A stretch of 64,000 nucleotides of DNA from Diphasiastrum complanatum (lineage: Eukaryota; Streptophyta; Lycopodiopsida; Lycopodiales; Lycopodiaceae), in NCBI GenBank assembly GCA_029204225.1, contig MU831558.1:62001-126000 (forward strand), read 5' to 3'. The stretch's first letter is position 1. The number at the start of each line of letters is the position of its first letter. Shown here piece after piece: positions 35,449 to 46,652 of this stretch. Under the pieces are notes generated by a model. The model was not told the DNA's origin. It ran no database searches and saw only the letters and a program-made list of their open reading frames with translations. Position numbers and translations under genes: made by a program.

Positions 35449-38310
35449 AATATGGCTACGACGATCCAGACAAGAATAGCAATCTATCTTGATGGTGTGA
35501 ACTATCAAATATAGAAGTTCAAAATCAAAATGCTTCTGAAGGGTGAAGGCAAAAGTGAGGACTGCCACGTCGGTGATGCACCTACACAATCAGTTGCAGG
35601 ATTTGCAATGGGATGGCAACCAATTGGATCAGCATGTCGAGAGGATCAGAACAATCTTCTCTCAACTTGCTACATTTGGACAGGAGCACTAGGTCCAAGC
35701 ACCACAGCAGCTGATGTACTTCATGAAAACTCTACCTACGTCCTATCAGTCGCTGAGAATGCTCATTCTAAGCTTACCAGACATGACGTTCAAACGAGCT
35801 ACTAGTCTTGTCACCGATGAGAAGCTGATGAGAGACGAAGGAAAATGATGCAGTGACCAGGAGAAAGCTCTTTTCACAAAAGGAACAAGAACAAGACCAA
35901 ATTTGACAAGGCTCATTCGAAGTCTTTGAGCAGAGGCAACGACAACCAACAAACTTCTTTCTATGATCACAAGCCGGGACACACAACCAATAGATGCTGG
36001 TTTAACCCAACAATCCCTTGCATGCACTGCAAGAAGAAGAGACATTCAACCCAAAAAAGAAAACCAAGGCCGAAAAGGCCCATGTTGCATAGTCGACAAA
36101 GGATGCAGACAAGAGCGATGAAGCCTTCACAATATTCGATGAGGCTTCAACAAGTTATGCAGAACAAGAATATGACGTAGTCATCGACTCAAGAGCGACT
36201 TCACACATCACCTGCAACAAGAAAGTCTTGATCAACTACAGAGAACTCGAAAATGATAGAGTAGTGATTCTAGGTGACAAGAGTTGACACGGTGTCAAAG
36301 GCATCGAGACTCTACAGCTACGAACACTGTCGAGACAAGCAGAGTTGCTAGGAACACTCTATGTACCCTCATTAAGAAGAGACATCTTATTTGTATCAAA
36401 GATGGCAGATCTTGGAATTTGAGTCATGTTTGATGGCAATGTATGTCGCCGGATGATTGAAAAAAGAACAAATAAGTTGCTAACTATTGGGTCCAGATAA
36501 AGTAATTTGTACCAAGCCAAGATTATCAGCAGTTCTGATCGCATACTAAATCCATCAAAAAATGAAGACCAACTCTGGCATAGAAGAATGTATCATTTGA
36601 ACATGAAAAGTCTCTACGACATATCTAGACCTGACACTGACTTCTGTGAAGCCTGCCAAAAAGGGAAACAACATCGAAGTCCACTCAGATGTCTGTGGAC
36701 CGATGAAAATTGATTTGCTCTCAAGATCAAGGTACTTCTTGACATTCATTGATGACTACAGCCGAATGACAACGATCTATTATCTAAAGAAGAAATCTGA
36801 AGTGTTTGACTCTTTCAAAAAGTTTGTGAATTCGGAGATAGACACACCTTGAAAAAGATACAGACCATCAGGTCTGACAATGGAGGTGAGTACAAGAGCA
36901 ATGAGTTCTCAAACTTTTGCCAAGAGCAAGAAATAGAGCATTAGTTCACTCTTGCATACACACCAAAATACAATGGTGTCACAGAAAGAAGAAACAGGAT
37001 GCTAGTTGAAAAAGCCAGATGCATGACTACGCAGGCTCAGTTGTCGAGTCAAATTTGGGCTGAGGCAGTTGTTGCAACAGTACACCTGCAGGATAAATCA
37101 ACAATGACAGCCTTGGAAAACAAGACACCATATGAGATGTGGATAGGCAAAAGGCCTGATCTATCATGTGTGCGTGTGTTCGGATGTGCAACATACAAGT
37201 ACATACCAAAAGAAAAAGGAACAAGCTTGACAAAAAGTCGAAGCAAAAAGTCATGGTCAGATACTTGAATGGATCACAAGTGTACGGGCTTTACAACCCA
37301 ACCTCGAAGAAAGTTGTGTCGAGTAGAGATGTGAAATTCGATGAATCGACATTTCCAAAATTGAAGGAAGAAAAAGGCCATGAAATCTTCACACTACTGC
37401 CAATTCAAGAGCGAGATCAAGACTAGACATCGAACCAGAATATCGGCAGGAAGCCGAAGATCAATCTGTCGAAGAAGACACGAACCAGTAGTGACGAACA
37501 TGACCAAGAAGGACATCGAGATAAAGAAGACCCCCAGATCGATACATTGACAATCTTCAATGGAACGAAGATGCAAATGTTGAATACTGCAACGAACCGA
37601 CAACATATCAAGAAGCTATCCAGAGTCCATAAGAAGAATTATGGAAGCAAGCCTATATTGGAAGAGATCAAATCAATGAGGCAAAATAAGGCATGGACAC
37701 TAGAGCCACTACCCGAAGATAAAAAAATCGTCAATTGCAAATGGGTTTATAAAAGAAAAATAAAATCAAATGGCACTATTAGACACTACACAAAAAGGCC
37801 AAACTTGTCACCAAGGGCTACACGCAAAGGTACGGTATCAACTATTTTGATAGCTACTCACCAATGGTCAAAATGACAAGCATTCGACTGCTCCTTGCAT
37901 ATGCCACTCAACACAATCTAAAAATACACCAGATTGATGTCAAAATGGCCTTTCTCCACGGAGATCTAGAAGAAGAAATCTTCATGAAACAACTTGAAGG
38001 ATTCGAAGACCCCGACAATCGATAGTATGCTATTGGTTGCATCGATGTATTTATGGTCTGAAGTAGGCACCACGAGCTAGGTACAAGAAGATCAACAACC
38101 TTATGAAGTTTCTAGACTTCGTTCCTACTCAGCTTGACTGTGATATCTATATAAGAAGAGTAGGAAGAAGCTTTGTGATTCTAACAATTTTTGTAGATGA
38201 CTCTCTGATCATAGGAAATTCTTTGATGCTAATCAAGGATACCAAGAGTTAGATTTCTGTCAATCATGAAATCACAGATCTGGGAGAAGCGACAAAATGT
38301 CTTGGGCTGC
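35449..38310 (+). pseudogene. Copia element I gag-pol, interrupted
   Basis: Gag starts MATTIQTRIAIYLDGVNYQI and is internally deleted. It is followed by a protease relic (VVIDSRATSHIT, where DSGA has become DSRA). Pre-integrase reads LWHRRMYHLN. Integrase has EVHSDVCGPM, RSDNGGEY and NGVTERRNR. The RT retains NCKWVYKRKI, KIHQIDVKMAFLHG and FVDDSLIIG, and stops inside DLGEATKCLG at about 38,310, where the LTR of the second gypsy F copy begins. Stops and frameshifts occur every few hundred bases, so it is inactive. RNase H and the 3' LTR are missing from this side. Confidence 0.85.
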
Positions 38311-39383
38311 TGTGAACACGATTTTTTGTGTTTCTTTTACTTATCGTTCTTTCTTCGTTCTTCTGTAGTTACGGTTCTTATGGATTTTCTTCTTATTAGA
38401 ACAGTTACTAAACAGAAGTGTTACTCAGGTTGCAGCATGTATTTTTCAGCCTGTCAATAGGAGTCACGGATCCGATACTCAGCTACATGCATTAACCAGC
38501 CATGTAACCAGACATAGCTCAAGAAGATCAACGTTCTGAAACAGTTTGCAATCCTATCACTATCTACTAAATTAGAAAGCGATCAAGAACAAGATTAACT
38601 AATGAAACAAGGAACAAGAAACAAGAAACTAGATTCCTAACAGCATTTTAACAGTCTAAGAATCAAGAAACACTCATGCCTAGATTGCTCAAGAACAATC
38701 AAGAACTGGAATGTAAGAAAGTATGCAAGATCTACACCACTATTCTAGCCTATTTAGTTTACTTGAGTGCTGATTCCTACCTTATTCCACAAACAAGAAA
38801 TGAATCCTAATCCACAACTAAGCAAGGAACAAGGAAACAAGAAACTAGTTAATCCACAATGCAAGGAAATCAAGCATGCTCATAGAAACTTCACTCAAGA
38901 ATATTGCCATGAACAAGGAGCTTAGCAATTGTCAAGAACTCATGGAGGATCTTTTTTATTTGCTCAAGAGACCTTGACAATACATTCAAAGCTCCCTCAC
39001 AAGAGAGGGGAGCCCTTAAATAAGCAAGAAGGCTGCCCAAGTGGCAATTCCACCAAATTAGAAATTACATGTGGAATTTGCCCTTCCACTAAAGGTCACC
39101 ATCAAAAGGTGGCTCACTCTAACTAATTTAAGAGAGGTCTACAATAATTTATGAAGCCTAGGAATTATGACTAGCTCCTACATGGTCGTTCCCTCTCTGG
39201 GATACACCATGTAGGCTCACATAGATATTTCACTGTCATCCTAGCTAGTAATTTCTCGGCTCTCATGCTCGGCTCTCAACTTCTTCTGCTCTCCTCCTTC
39301 TAAGACCTCCTCGGTCATGGGTGAGAGGTATTCTGTGTCTTCGGCTTGGCTCGGCATCTGGGGATTTTCTGGAATCTGCTAAC
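38311..39383 (-). mobile_element. Gypsy F LTR, second copy (about 1,073 bp)
   Basis: On the minus strand it starts TGTTAGCAG after the purine-rich AGGGGTGGATAA and contains a TATA-like TATTTAAGG near 39,012. It ends CGTGTTCACA at the point where copia I RT coding is interrupted. The part 38,874-39,383 is homologous to 12,141-12,657. The left boundary rests on loss of the RT frame and a TG..CA end. Confidence 0.6.
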
Positions 39384-41404
39384 ATTATCCACCCCTAATC
39401 TGTTGCAAGACCCACAGCAACACCGGTGATGTCTTTCGCTTGGCACTTGGAAAAGCGTGGATCTTCGTTCGCTTCCATAAAACTAGGTGCTTATTATCCG
39501 CAAAACTTTTTTTTTTTTTTCAAAATTGGAAGTCTCTCAATTGGCTGCTACATTCCAGCCTTCTTGAGAATTTCTTGCGAAACCTGCTCGCCTCGTCGTC
39601 ATGCCGTTTGCTTTCTCTCGCCCATCTTTCGCCCCAAGGCTTAAAAACTTGGAAGCGAAGCTTACTTTCGAAATTGAACAGCCCAAGGTATTCCCTTATC
39701 TTTTCCACAAAGCCCATTTCTTGCCAGTCCTCCACCATGGTCACATAACGCGACGACATGAAGGCCACTCTATAGTATAGTCTGGCCATCATTTCATGGT
39801 CTTCTTCCGACTGGAGGGCTACATTTGGATTGATCTTAATGGGATCCAAGCCTCGATCCCAAAAACAATCTTGCTGCATCAGAAAGGCCATAGATCTGCA
39901 ATATTCGACACTTTTTTGCACGCAAAGATCGGCACTTGTTTTGTACTTGTGCCCGAAGTCGAGTAACTGCAGCCTCAGATCATCCGGGGAGGTTCTCTCT
40001 GAAATTCCCGGAATGACTGGCCAATTTATCAACTCCACTCCTGACTTTTCTACCTGCCATGGATTTCTGTGTTTGAGTGGCATGTAGAAGGGATCCACTC
40101 GCTTCCATGCCGGTGCCTTCAGATACTCTTGGAGTCACCTCCTATCTTTCAGAACTTTATTCTGCCACTCCGGTTGCGGTTGTAGCGTTGCGATGATCTC
40201 GGCCCTGGTGGAGTATTGGCTTTTATCTACGTCCTCTTTGTCTCCCCTCATGTTGGGAGGGTATTTCCTCTCAAACTTTTCTGACTCTCTTGTGTCAACC
40301 AATTTGCCTCTGGGCCTGGTAGGGGAAGTTGTCCTACGCGGTTGGAATGGCCTTGCCAGATAATCATCTAGGGCCTTGGCGCCCGTGTCTTTTTCCTTGG
40401 CTTTCTCGCTTGTCGACGGCTCAGCTGCGCTCGTATCTTGTCTAGGCTCTCTAACCTTCTTGTCTCTGGTTGATCTGCCAGGAAGTCATCATCACCCCCC
40501 ATGTCGGTGTTAGTTTCTGGAAGGTCAGGGATGGAATGATCTGGAGAGAGGGGTGCCGGAACGACAAGTTTCAGAGGGGGTGGGTTTAACAAATTATACG
40601 CCGCACCAGGGGAGTGGAGTTGTTGTAGGAACTCGTCCCGTCGGGCCTTGTATGTGTCAGCTGGACCTTTTGATGGGCCCATTATTTTGCTAGGAGGTGA
40701 TGGAGAGAGAGAACATGAAAGAATCGGGTAAATTGGAATAAATGTTTCGGAAAAATTAAATACAGAGTAGGAGGAGGGGTTAGAGGTGGGAGGGGGTCGG
40801 GAAAAAAAACTGGAAGAAGCACCGGCTCTCTGGCCACCCGATCTTGAGCTACCGTCTGAAAATTGGGTTTGTCTAACCTGATTTCCTGCTCCATCATTCT
40901 CATCATCATCCCGTGGCTTCGTTGATTGAGCACCTGCTTGGGCCTTGCACGTCGTGTCCCATAGTTGGTTCACCTTGTCCAAGACTTGTTGTAGGGTCTT
41001 CGTGGTATCTTCCAGCTGTTTTTGGGACTCCAGGATGATCCTCTCTTGCTTGGCCACAATGTTTTGGAAATTTTGGCCTCTCGTTCTTGGATTAGCCTTA
41101 CATATTTTTCCATCCGGATGGCTGGGGCCTGTGGGGCCTGGAATTGAATATCCTCGGGCTTGTCTAGAGGAGCGTCGACTGTCATTGCACTCGATGATCC
41201 ATCTCGTACTTGGTCGACTTGGACCATCTGGTGCTTCAGTTGCTGCTGGACCTCTTCCAGAGTGGTCTTCTGTCCGGCCATCATGGATTTAATTTTCATT
41301 GTCTCTCTTTCTTTTTCTTTGGCCAGCCTCTGATGATGTGTAATTTTCTGGTCTTGATGTTGGACCTTGCTCTCGAGCATTTGATATTGGCTAGCCAACC
41401 AATG
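39384..41404 (-). pseudogene. Gypsy F ORF3, copy 3 (unrecognised protein)
   Basis: Reading down the minus strand: a coiled coil starting MASQYQMLESKVQHQDQKI (41,398), a Gln-rich part (TTLEEVQQQLKHQ), a Pro/Ser-rich linker with MGPSKGPADTYKARRDEFL, then KYPPNMRGD, QSQYS and PQPEW. The best-conserved block at 39,520-40,098 contains PFYMPLKHRNPW, ELINWPVIPGI, LQLLDFGHKYKT, SVEYCRSMAFLMQQ, CFWDRGLDPIKINPNVAL and LYYRVAFMSSRYVTMVEDW. It lies directly upstream of the LTR, as in the 12.7-15.8 kb copy. Frameshifts near 40,370, 40,970 and 40,130 break it. The 5' part of the element is not found right of 41,404. Confidence 0.6.
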
Positions 41405-41669
41405 CGTATGGTAGCTCGTTTCGGATACGCCGAGGCTAAACCAAAAAATAAACGTGGTGTTAGAGTTGAAGATGGAGGTGGAGGTGGAGGTAGTGGAGGG
41501 ATGATGTTAGTATGCTGATGCAAGGGGTCATTCATGTCGGCCCTAGTGATCTCCAACATATTGGCCTTGAGCCTTGTAAGAGTGCTTGCTCTCCCCGTTC
41601 TGCAATAGGGGCATCACCATCTCTCGACATCACTCTACAATTTGTACCTGCCCTCGAGCAAGTCCACCT

Positions 41670-41785
41670 CCCATTTGTGAGGAGTTTAGATTCATCCTTT
41701 GATTTTTTATGCAATTTCTCTCAAGCCTAGTAAAAAACAGACCATAACCCAATCAAAGGATGAATCTAAAGTCCTCACAAATGGG
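41670..41785. repeat. Inverted repeat with 35-bp arms
   Basis: The arm 41,670-41,704 (CCCATTTGTGAGGAGTTTAG onward) is the reverse complement of 41,751-41,785 with one mismatch. The loop is 46 bases. It could be a foldback element or a fossil duplication. No target duplication was identified. Confidence 0.85.
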
Positions 41786-42235
41786 AGAAAAATACCATTC
41801 ATAACTTTAGGATTATCACGGAACACAAATTGATTATGCCACGATCAATCCAAGTAAAATTTGTGATGAAAGGTCTTTAATAGAAGTATATGAGTTTAAT
41901 CTAGGATTGGCTCAAATCTTAAAAAGCAACGTCCAAGAATTTTAAATCGAAAAAAGTAAGAACTAGCACCTTGAATAGGTAGATTTGCTAAAAGAAACTC
42001 GGATCTACAAGAAAGTAGTTGCGAGCTAGTTACCATACAAATATTAAAACTCAAGGAGCATATATACGTGTAACTAATGAATGTTGTTCAAAAAATTGAA
42101 GATACTACGATAATGCATTTGTATGGTATTTTATGAAATACAAGAACCTGCATCTCGTCAAGATGTAATCATTTCAGCTTGTAGTAACCATATGACCACA
42201 AATTGATGCTTCTGTAAAGAAAAACAATTCCAAAC
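41786..42235. other. No gene seen; start of intron 3 of the 4CL-like gene
   Basis: AT-rich DNA left of exon 3. I searched the minus strand for the APAELE segment that should begin exon 4 and did not find a convincing match here. Confidence 0.5.
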
Positions 42236-42380
42236 CTGAAAAGATTTGTACTTAATCAACTCCTTTAGGCGATCAACCACAAACAAATACCCATCACTAT
42301 TAAAGAATCCAAGGTCCCGGTATGTAGCCAACCCTCACAGTCTATGGTAGCCATTGTTGCCTCAACATTTTTCAAATAGC
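42236..42380 (-). CDS. 4CL-like adenylate-forming CoA ligase, exon 3
   Basis: The acceptor TTTGGTGCAG precedes GCTATTTG, which continues exon 2 in phase 1 to give the conserved G-Y-L. The exon reads [22 protein letters not shown] and then, one frame over, [20 protein letters not shown] followed by KYK. These are the A8 and hinge motifs of the family: GWLHTGD, and [13 protein letters not shown], here KYKSFQ. A single missing G at about 42,318 (HTG|D) causes the frameshift. The donor is CAG|GTTTGG, exactly at the usual 4CL intron site after FQ. The catalytic Asp of HTGD would exist only with the base restored. Confidence 0.85.
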
Positions 42381-43077
42381 CTGCACCAAAGATATCCCAT
42401 CAAACTTATAGCTATTGAATAAGCATGTTACACAAATATCTGTTTAGTTGATTTTTATTACACACAAATACCACTCATATAAATATGGACTCCACTCTCT
42501 CTAGAAGTATGCAAGCTATAAACTTTATAGAGAGCCTGCAAGTCCTTGGGTATCCCTATGGGTAAAATCAGGCAATCTTTGTGAAAGCTACACACTATTC
42601 CACCACTACTTCCTTGGAATTTTGAAATGAACATGAAAGGGTCTAAAATGTATAACCTTTATGATAATAACACCAATAACAAAATGAAAGTAACATTACA
42701 AAGAGGAGAATGTCAAATGACCCATAAAAATTTTGCAGTTCTTTCAAATTATTTGATTTTTTGCAATGATTTGTCTGCAGACATAATATGCATTTTAACC
42801 TTGGAAAAACTATCAGAAAGTTCAAATTTGCATGGTGGGTTTTTTCATGCTAGCTGCAACCTCACAATATAATGAGTAAATGAAGAAACTTATTTGTTTC
42901 CTCAAAACAAGAGTGATGAACATGGATCCAAAAGCAACTTGAGTTTTTGAAGATTCTTCATGTATTTGATTTTGATTCATTGAAAATACGTAAGCTCTCT
43001 CATAAGTGATCTAACACAATTAGCTTATTCTAACATTAGGACAATAATTGCAGGACTTCATAGGCAAATATATTTAC
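42381..43077 (-). other. Intron 2 of the 4CL-like gene (697 bp)
   Basis: It is bounded by the donor ACGAG|GTAAATAT and the acceptor GGTGCAG|GCTATT, and joins in phase 1. AT-rich, with no embedded element recognised. Confidence 0.8.
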
Positions 43078-43264
43078 CTCGTGTAATTGATAGACCGTGC
43101 AACCAGATCTCTCCTTTCCCATATGGTGCCAAAGTTTTCCTAGTGTCAATGTCGACAATTTTTGCTTTCAAGTTTGCAAGCAGCTTACCACAAGAGCCGA
43201 TGCAAACGGCATCAGCTTCATTCATGCACGTTACAGCCCCAGTTGATTCTGTCAACCCGTAAGC
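43078..43264 (-). CDS. 4CL-like adenylate-forming CoA ligase, exon 2
   Basis: The acceptor TGTGTTTCAG precedes GCTTACGGG. The exon encodes AYGLTESTGAVTCMNEADAV, then GSCGKLLANLKAKIVDIDTR and then GEIWLHGLSITRG. These are the conserved A5 (YGLTES) and A6/box II (GEIWLHG, canonical GEICIRG) motifs of ANL-superfamily CoA ligases. It joins exon 1 in phase 0 and exon 3 in phase 1, the same positions as 4CL introns known in plants. There is no frameshift within this exon. Confidence 0.9.
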
Positions 43265-43378
43265 CTGAAACACATTAACAACAATTCTCATTGAATTGGG
43301 TTTGTTGCTTCCAAACATTGAGAAATCAAATTTCTTGAAGTAAATAAAACATGGAAACTCATCCATATCCATCACATT

Positions 43379-45520
43379 AGCTTTCTATATCCATAGCTAC
43401 CATTATAACTGTATGTATTTCACTATGAAAATGATCTAGATCATGATAGTTTGTGAGCCTGGAGTTTGAGGGTCATAACAATCAATGTCTATTGATTACC
43501 AATTTTTTGCTCTCAGTTTAGAGAAATTGGTATTCCAACAACAAGCTATTCTCTTTGTCATGTACTTTTCTTTTTTGCGAATTTTTAATACAAGAAGAGT
43601 GTCGTAGCATACCACTTGTTGTTCCATCTTGTTGATGTTTTTCAGTCATTTGTATCAATTTTGGTCTAAGCTTTATTTCTTACTTCTGCTGCCCCATCTT
43701 TGACATGTATGTCATGAGGCATGACCATTTGTAGATGAGGTAGAAGCTTGGGAAGCATTGGTATGCAAAAGATGCAGCACAAGCACATGCACATGGGCTA
43801 CCAATATTCTAGATATGGTAGTGGATCAAAACATATGTATGTCATGAGGCATGACCATTTGTAGATGAGGCAAAAGCATAGGATCATCAAACATTGGTAT
43901 CTACAAATGAGGCAAAAGATCATTCATATACTCCTAACAATTTAACAACTTGTGATTACATAGGTTTAGATGAGCTATCTCATTATTGTCTGGTGTACAA
44001 TGAGCTTGACACTATTCATGATGTTTTAGATGATGCATACCATTGTTCTCACAAGGTACATGTATTTCTAGAGAGGTCAAAGCTTGTACATGGTATAGCT
44101 CTAGATTCAAGTAGTTGGCATCATTGATTGGTTCATTCAATTCCTCTTAGGCTTCCTAAAATTCTTGTAGCGAAGTATGTTCCAACTTTCTTCTCTTGTA
44201 GTTGTACTACACTTGGTAGAGATACATGATGGTGGTTGACACTCATAATCCTTACTAAGAAAATAAGACTTCTATGGGATGTATGGACACCACTAGATCC
44301 ATTCATTCCTACTACTACTACATGGCATTCCTAATCAATGTGGCTCATTCTTTTGGGATACATTTAGTCCAACAAAGAATAGGAAGTCTTGAACACAACT
44401 TGATCCATTCAAAGCTACTAATAAATGGCATTCCCAATCAATGTGGCTAGTTTGAGGATGCACTTACTCCAATTTCTATTGAGGCTATTTGGCATGCATG
44501 TCCCTTCAATTTGCTTGGGACCTCCTTGTAGGTTGATATAAATTTTTTTGGCACCCTTATTCTTTTTGACTAGAAAAGTGGCAAATTTACATTTCTTTAG
44601 TGTTGTTCAATCCATTAGATCAGTTTGGTGTACATGTGCCTACCTTGGAATATATCACTTGTGTTATCTTCATCTGTGTTGTTGGTCTATTTGGCTAGCT
44701 TAGCACTTCTTCATATGCAGGGAAGCTTCATAAACCTTCATTGGTATATTGTAGAAATGGCACATTGATAGCTTATGTGACCTATTTGGGAAGCACTAGT
44801 ATGTGGGATTCATACTACTCTCATGTGTACCTATGGCACTCTCATCTCATCAAATTGGTGCGCCGATTTTTTTCCATATGCCATTTCTATATGTGTAGCA
44901 AAATTATGCTGGTATATACTATCATAATTCTTTTACGTCTATGAGCTCACATAATTCGTAGAGGTTTCTTGTTGGTGACTGATGGCAACATTCGTCCATT
45001 GATATGCATGTATAATAGACACATTGACGACATATTCAAGGCTACCATACCCTTGATACTTATGGTTGATCATCAAAAGCATGGTGTCGTCAATTTTGGA
45101 AAATTTACAATGGGATAGATGGGCAATAGGTATAGTGACATGATGTATAAAGGTGGTAGTAGTAGTAGTATATCCATCTGTGCAACAGTGGTGTTGTTTT
45201 ATTAGTTCCATAATATTCCTACATGTGCATTTTTTTGTGGCTTTCTATTTTGCAACAATGACAATAGCTTTCGTCTATTAGTTATGCATCTCCTTTACAC
45301 ATTGTCGACATTGAAGGAGATGTCTTAGTTGGCTATCTTGATTTAAGTTCAATCTTGGAAAAGTGCTTTGCTTTAATATTCATAAGATCCATGGAATTAC
45401 CCATTCTAGGTAAGATATACTCATTTGTCATTTTATTTATTGATAGTCAACAGAGAGGTCAGTGCAGTCATCCATTTTCCTAGCCAAAAGTACTCGTGCT
45501 CTTCAAGGGGTAGGCCTCCA
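43379..45520. other. Intronic DNA with a direct repeat, no gene
   Basis: A segment starting ATGTATGTCATGAGGCATGA at 43,705 recurs at 43,835 (spacing 130 bases). The plus frame 43,894-44,127 is open but has no recognisable motif. No LTR of copia C was found here. Confidence 0.5.
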
Positions 45521-45529
45521 AGTAGTTGC

Positions 45530-45951
45530 TCAAAATATACATTCTAAAATCTTGTTAAGCCTCCTAAACGCTCTACCTTGAGGTGAGTTCTTCATCAAAG
45601 GGTTATAGAATGGTGGTTCAATAAGCAAGTGTAATAAACCAATGTTAAGAATTTGAATAACATGACCATCCATAAAGATAGTATCTTTTAAAAAGCATAG
45701 ATAAACACGGTACTCAAAATCTTGCAAACCTTTATTAACTTCAAAAGCCTATCAACATTTTCAATATCAGCAATGAGCCTTTATGCAAAAATGATAAGCT
45801 AAAAACTACTCAATCATTTTTTGATGCCCATTCTTGGAGTAAGACAACTCCTTACCCAAAATTATATCTATTTTCTCTATATTCATTATATAAGGGAGTT
45901 TCAACTCCTTTACAATCAATCATGCCAAATTTTGCTAAGATTGATCTAGCA
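45530..45951 (-). pseudogene. Copia C, downstream part after the B insertion
   Basis: Reading minus from 45,951, the text SILAKFGMIDCKGVETPL continues the copia RT C-terminal region of element C in the frame found at 56,666. TAGCA (45,947-45,951) is one copy of the target duplication of element B. After about 25 codons the sequence becomes degenerate. A 65-codon minus frame at 45,530-45,727 has no recognisable motif. Confidence 0.7.
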
Positions 45952-46652
45952 TGTGAAAGTACTATACTTTAGGACCATAAATGGATCTACAAAAGATCCA
46001 CAAGAGTGACTGGATGCTTGCTTAACAATCTATCAAAAAACTAGACACAAAAAAGTTGATCTAGATTGGCAATTCGACAAACAACAAGCATTAACAATCA
46101 AAAGCATTGATAAACATTAAAATCCGAGCCCACACGTGTGTACTACAGGCTGTAGTACGGCCTTCAACCTGAGAAACAAGTAGAAATTGATTTGGTTTCA
46201 TTTGGATCACAAAAACTCAATGTACATAGTGAACTAGCTTGAGATTGCCAATGAGCTCCAAAAATTTTCTATCTTCTCACTATGGAGAGAGGGAATACAT
46301 ACCAAATTTGACTTCCTTCTTGAAGTTAGGTGGATTTCCAGCATGTAATAAGGAAGTTAACTCACTCTCCTTGACCTAAAATGAAACCCTAGTCTATTTC
46401 CTAGAGTTATGCTTGGTAGGTAGCTAGTTGGTCAAAGTTTCACCTTAAACTTAGGTGTAGGTCCTATAAAGTAGAGATGACCACCAAATAGACATGACCA
46501 ACTCTCTTGACTTGACCTAACCTACATTAGGATGGGTTTTCCACGTGGCATCATGGCCTCACATGTGTGGGACCCACTTGTGTACACAATTTACACTATT
46601 CTACATGGTTTTTGATCAAGCTAGATTTGCCAATTTTTGGCAATTCTTCACA
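45952..46652 (-). mobile_element. Copia B, 3' LTR (701 bp)
   Basis: In plus orientation it starts TGTGAAAGTACT and ends AATTCTTCACA. It is preceded by TAGCA and followed by the polypurine-tract complement CTCCTCAAATTT. It contains the palindromes CACACGTGTG (46,131-46,140) and GTACTACAGGCTGTAGTAC (46,140-46,158). The other LTR is split at 49,809-50,447 and 56,600-56,665. Confidence 0.93.

Noticed and set aside
42090-42235. Exon 4 of the 4CL-like gene just left of exon 3 (CAAGCTGAAATG resembling the APAELE codons)
   Set aside because: The similarity is a few bases only. The implied intron would be too short and the reading frame stops quickly.
43894-44127. A 77-codon plus frame as a gene within intron 1
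   Set aside because: No family motif, no splice context, and surrounded by direct repeats.
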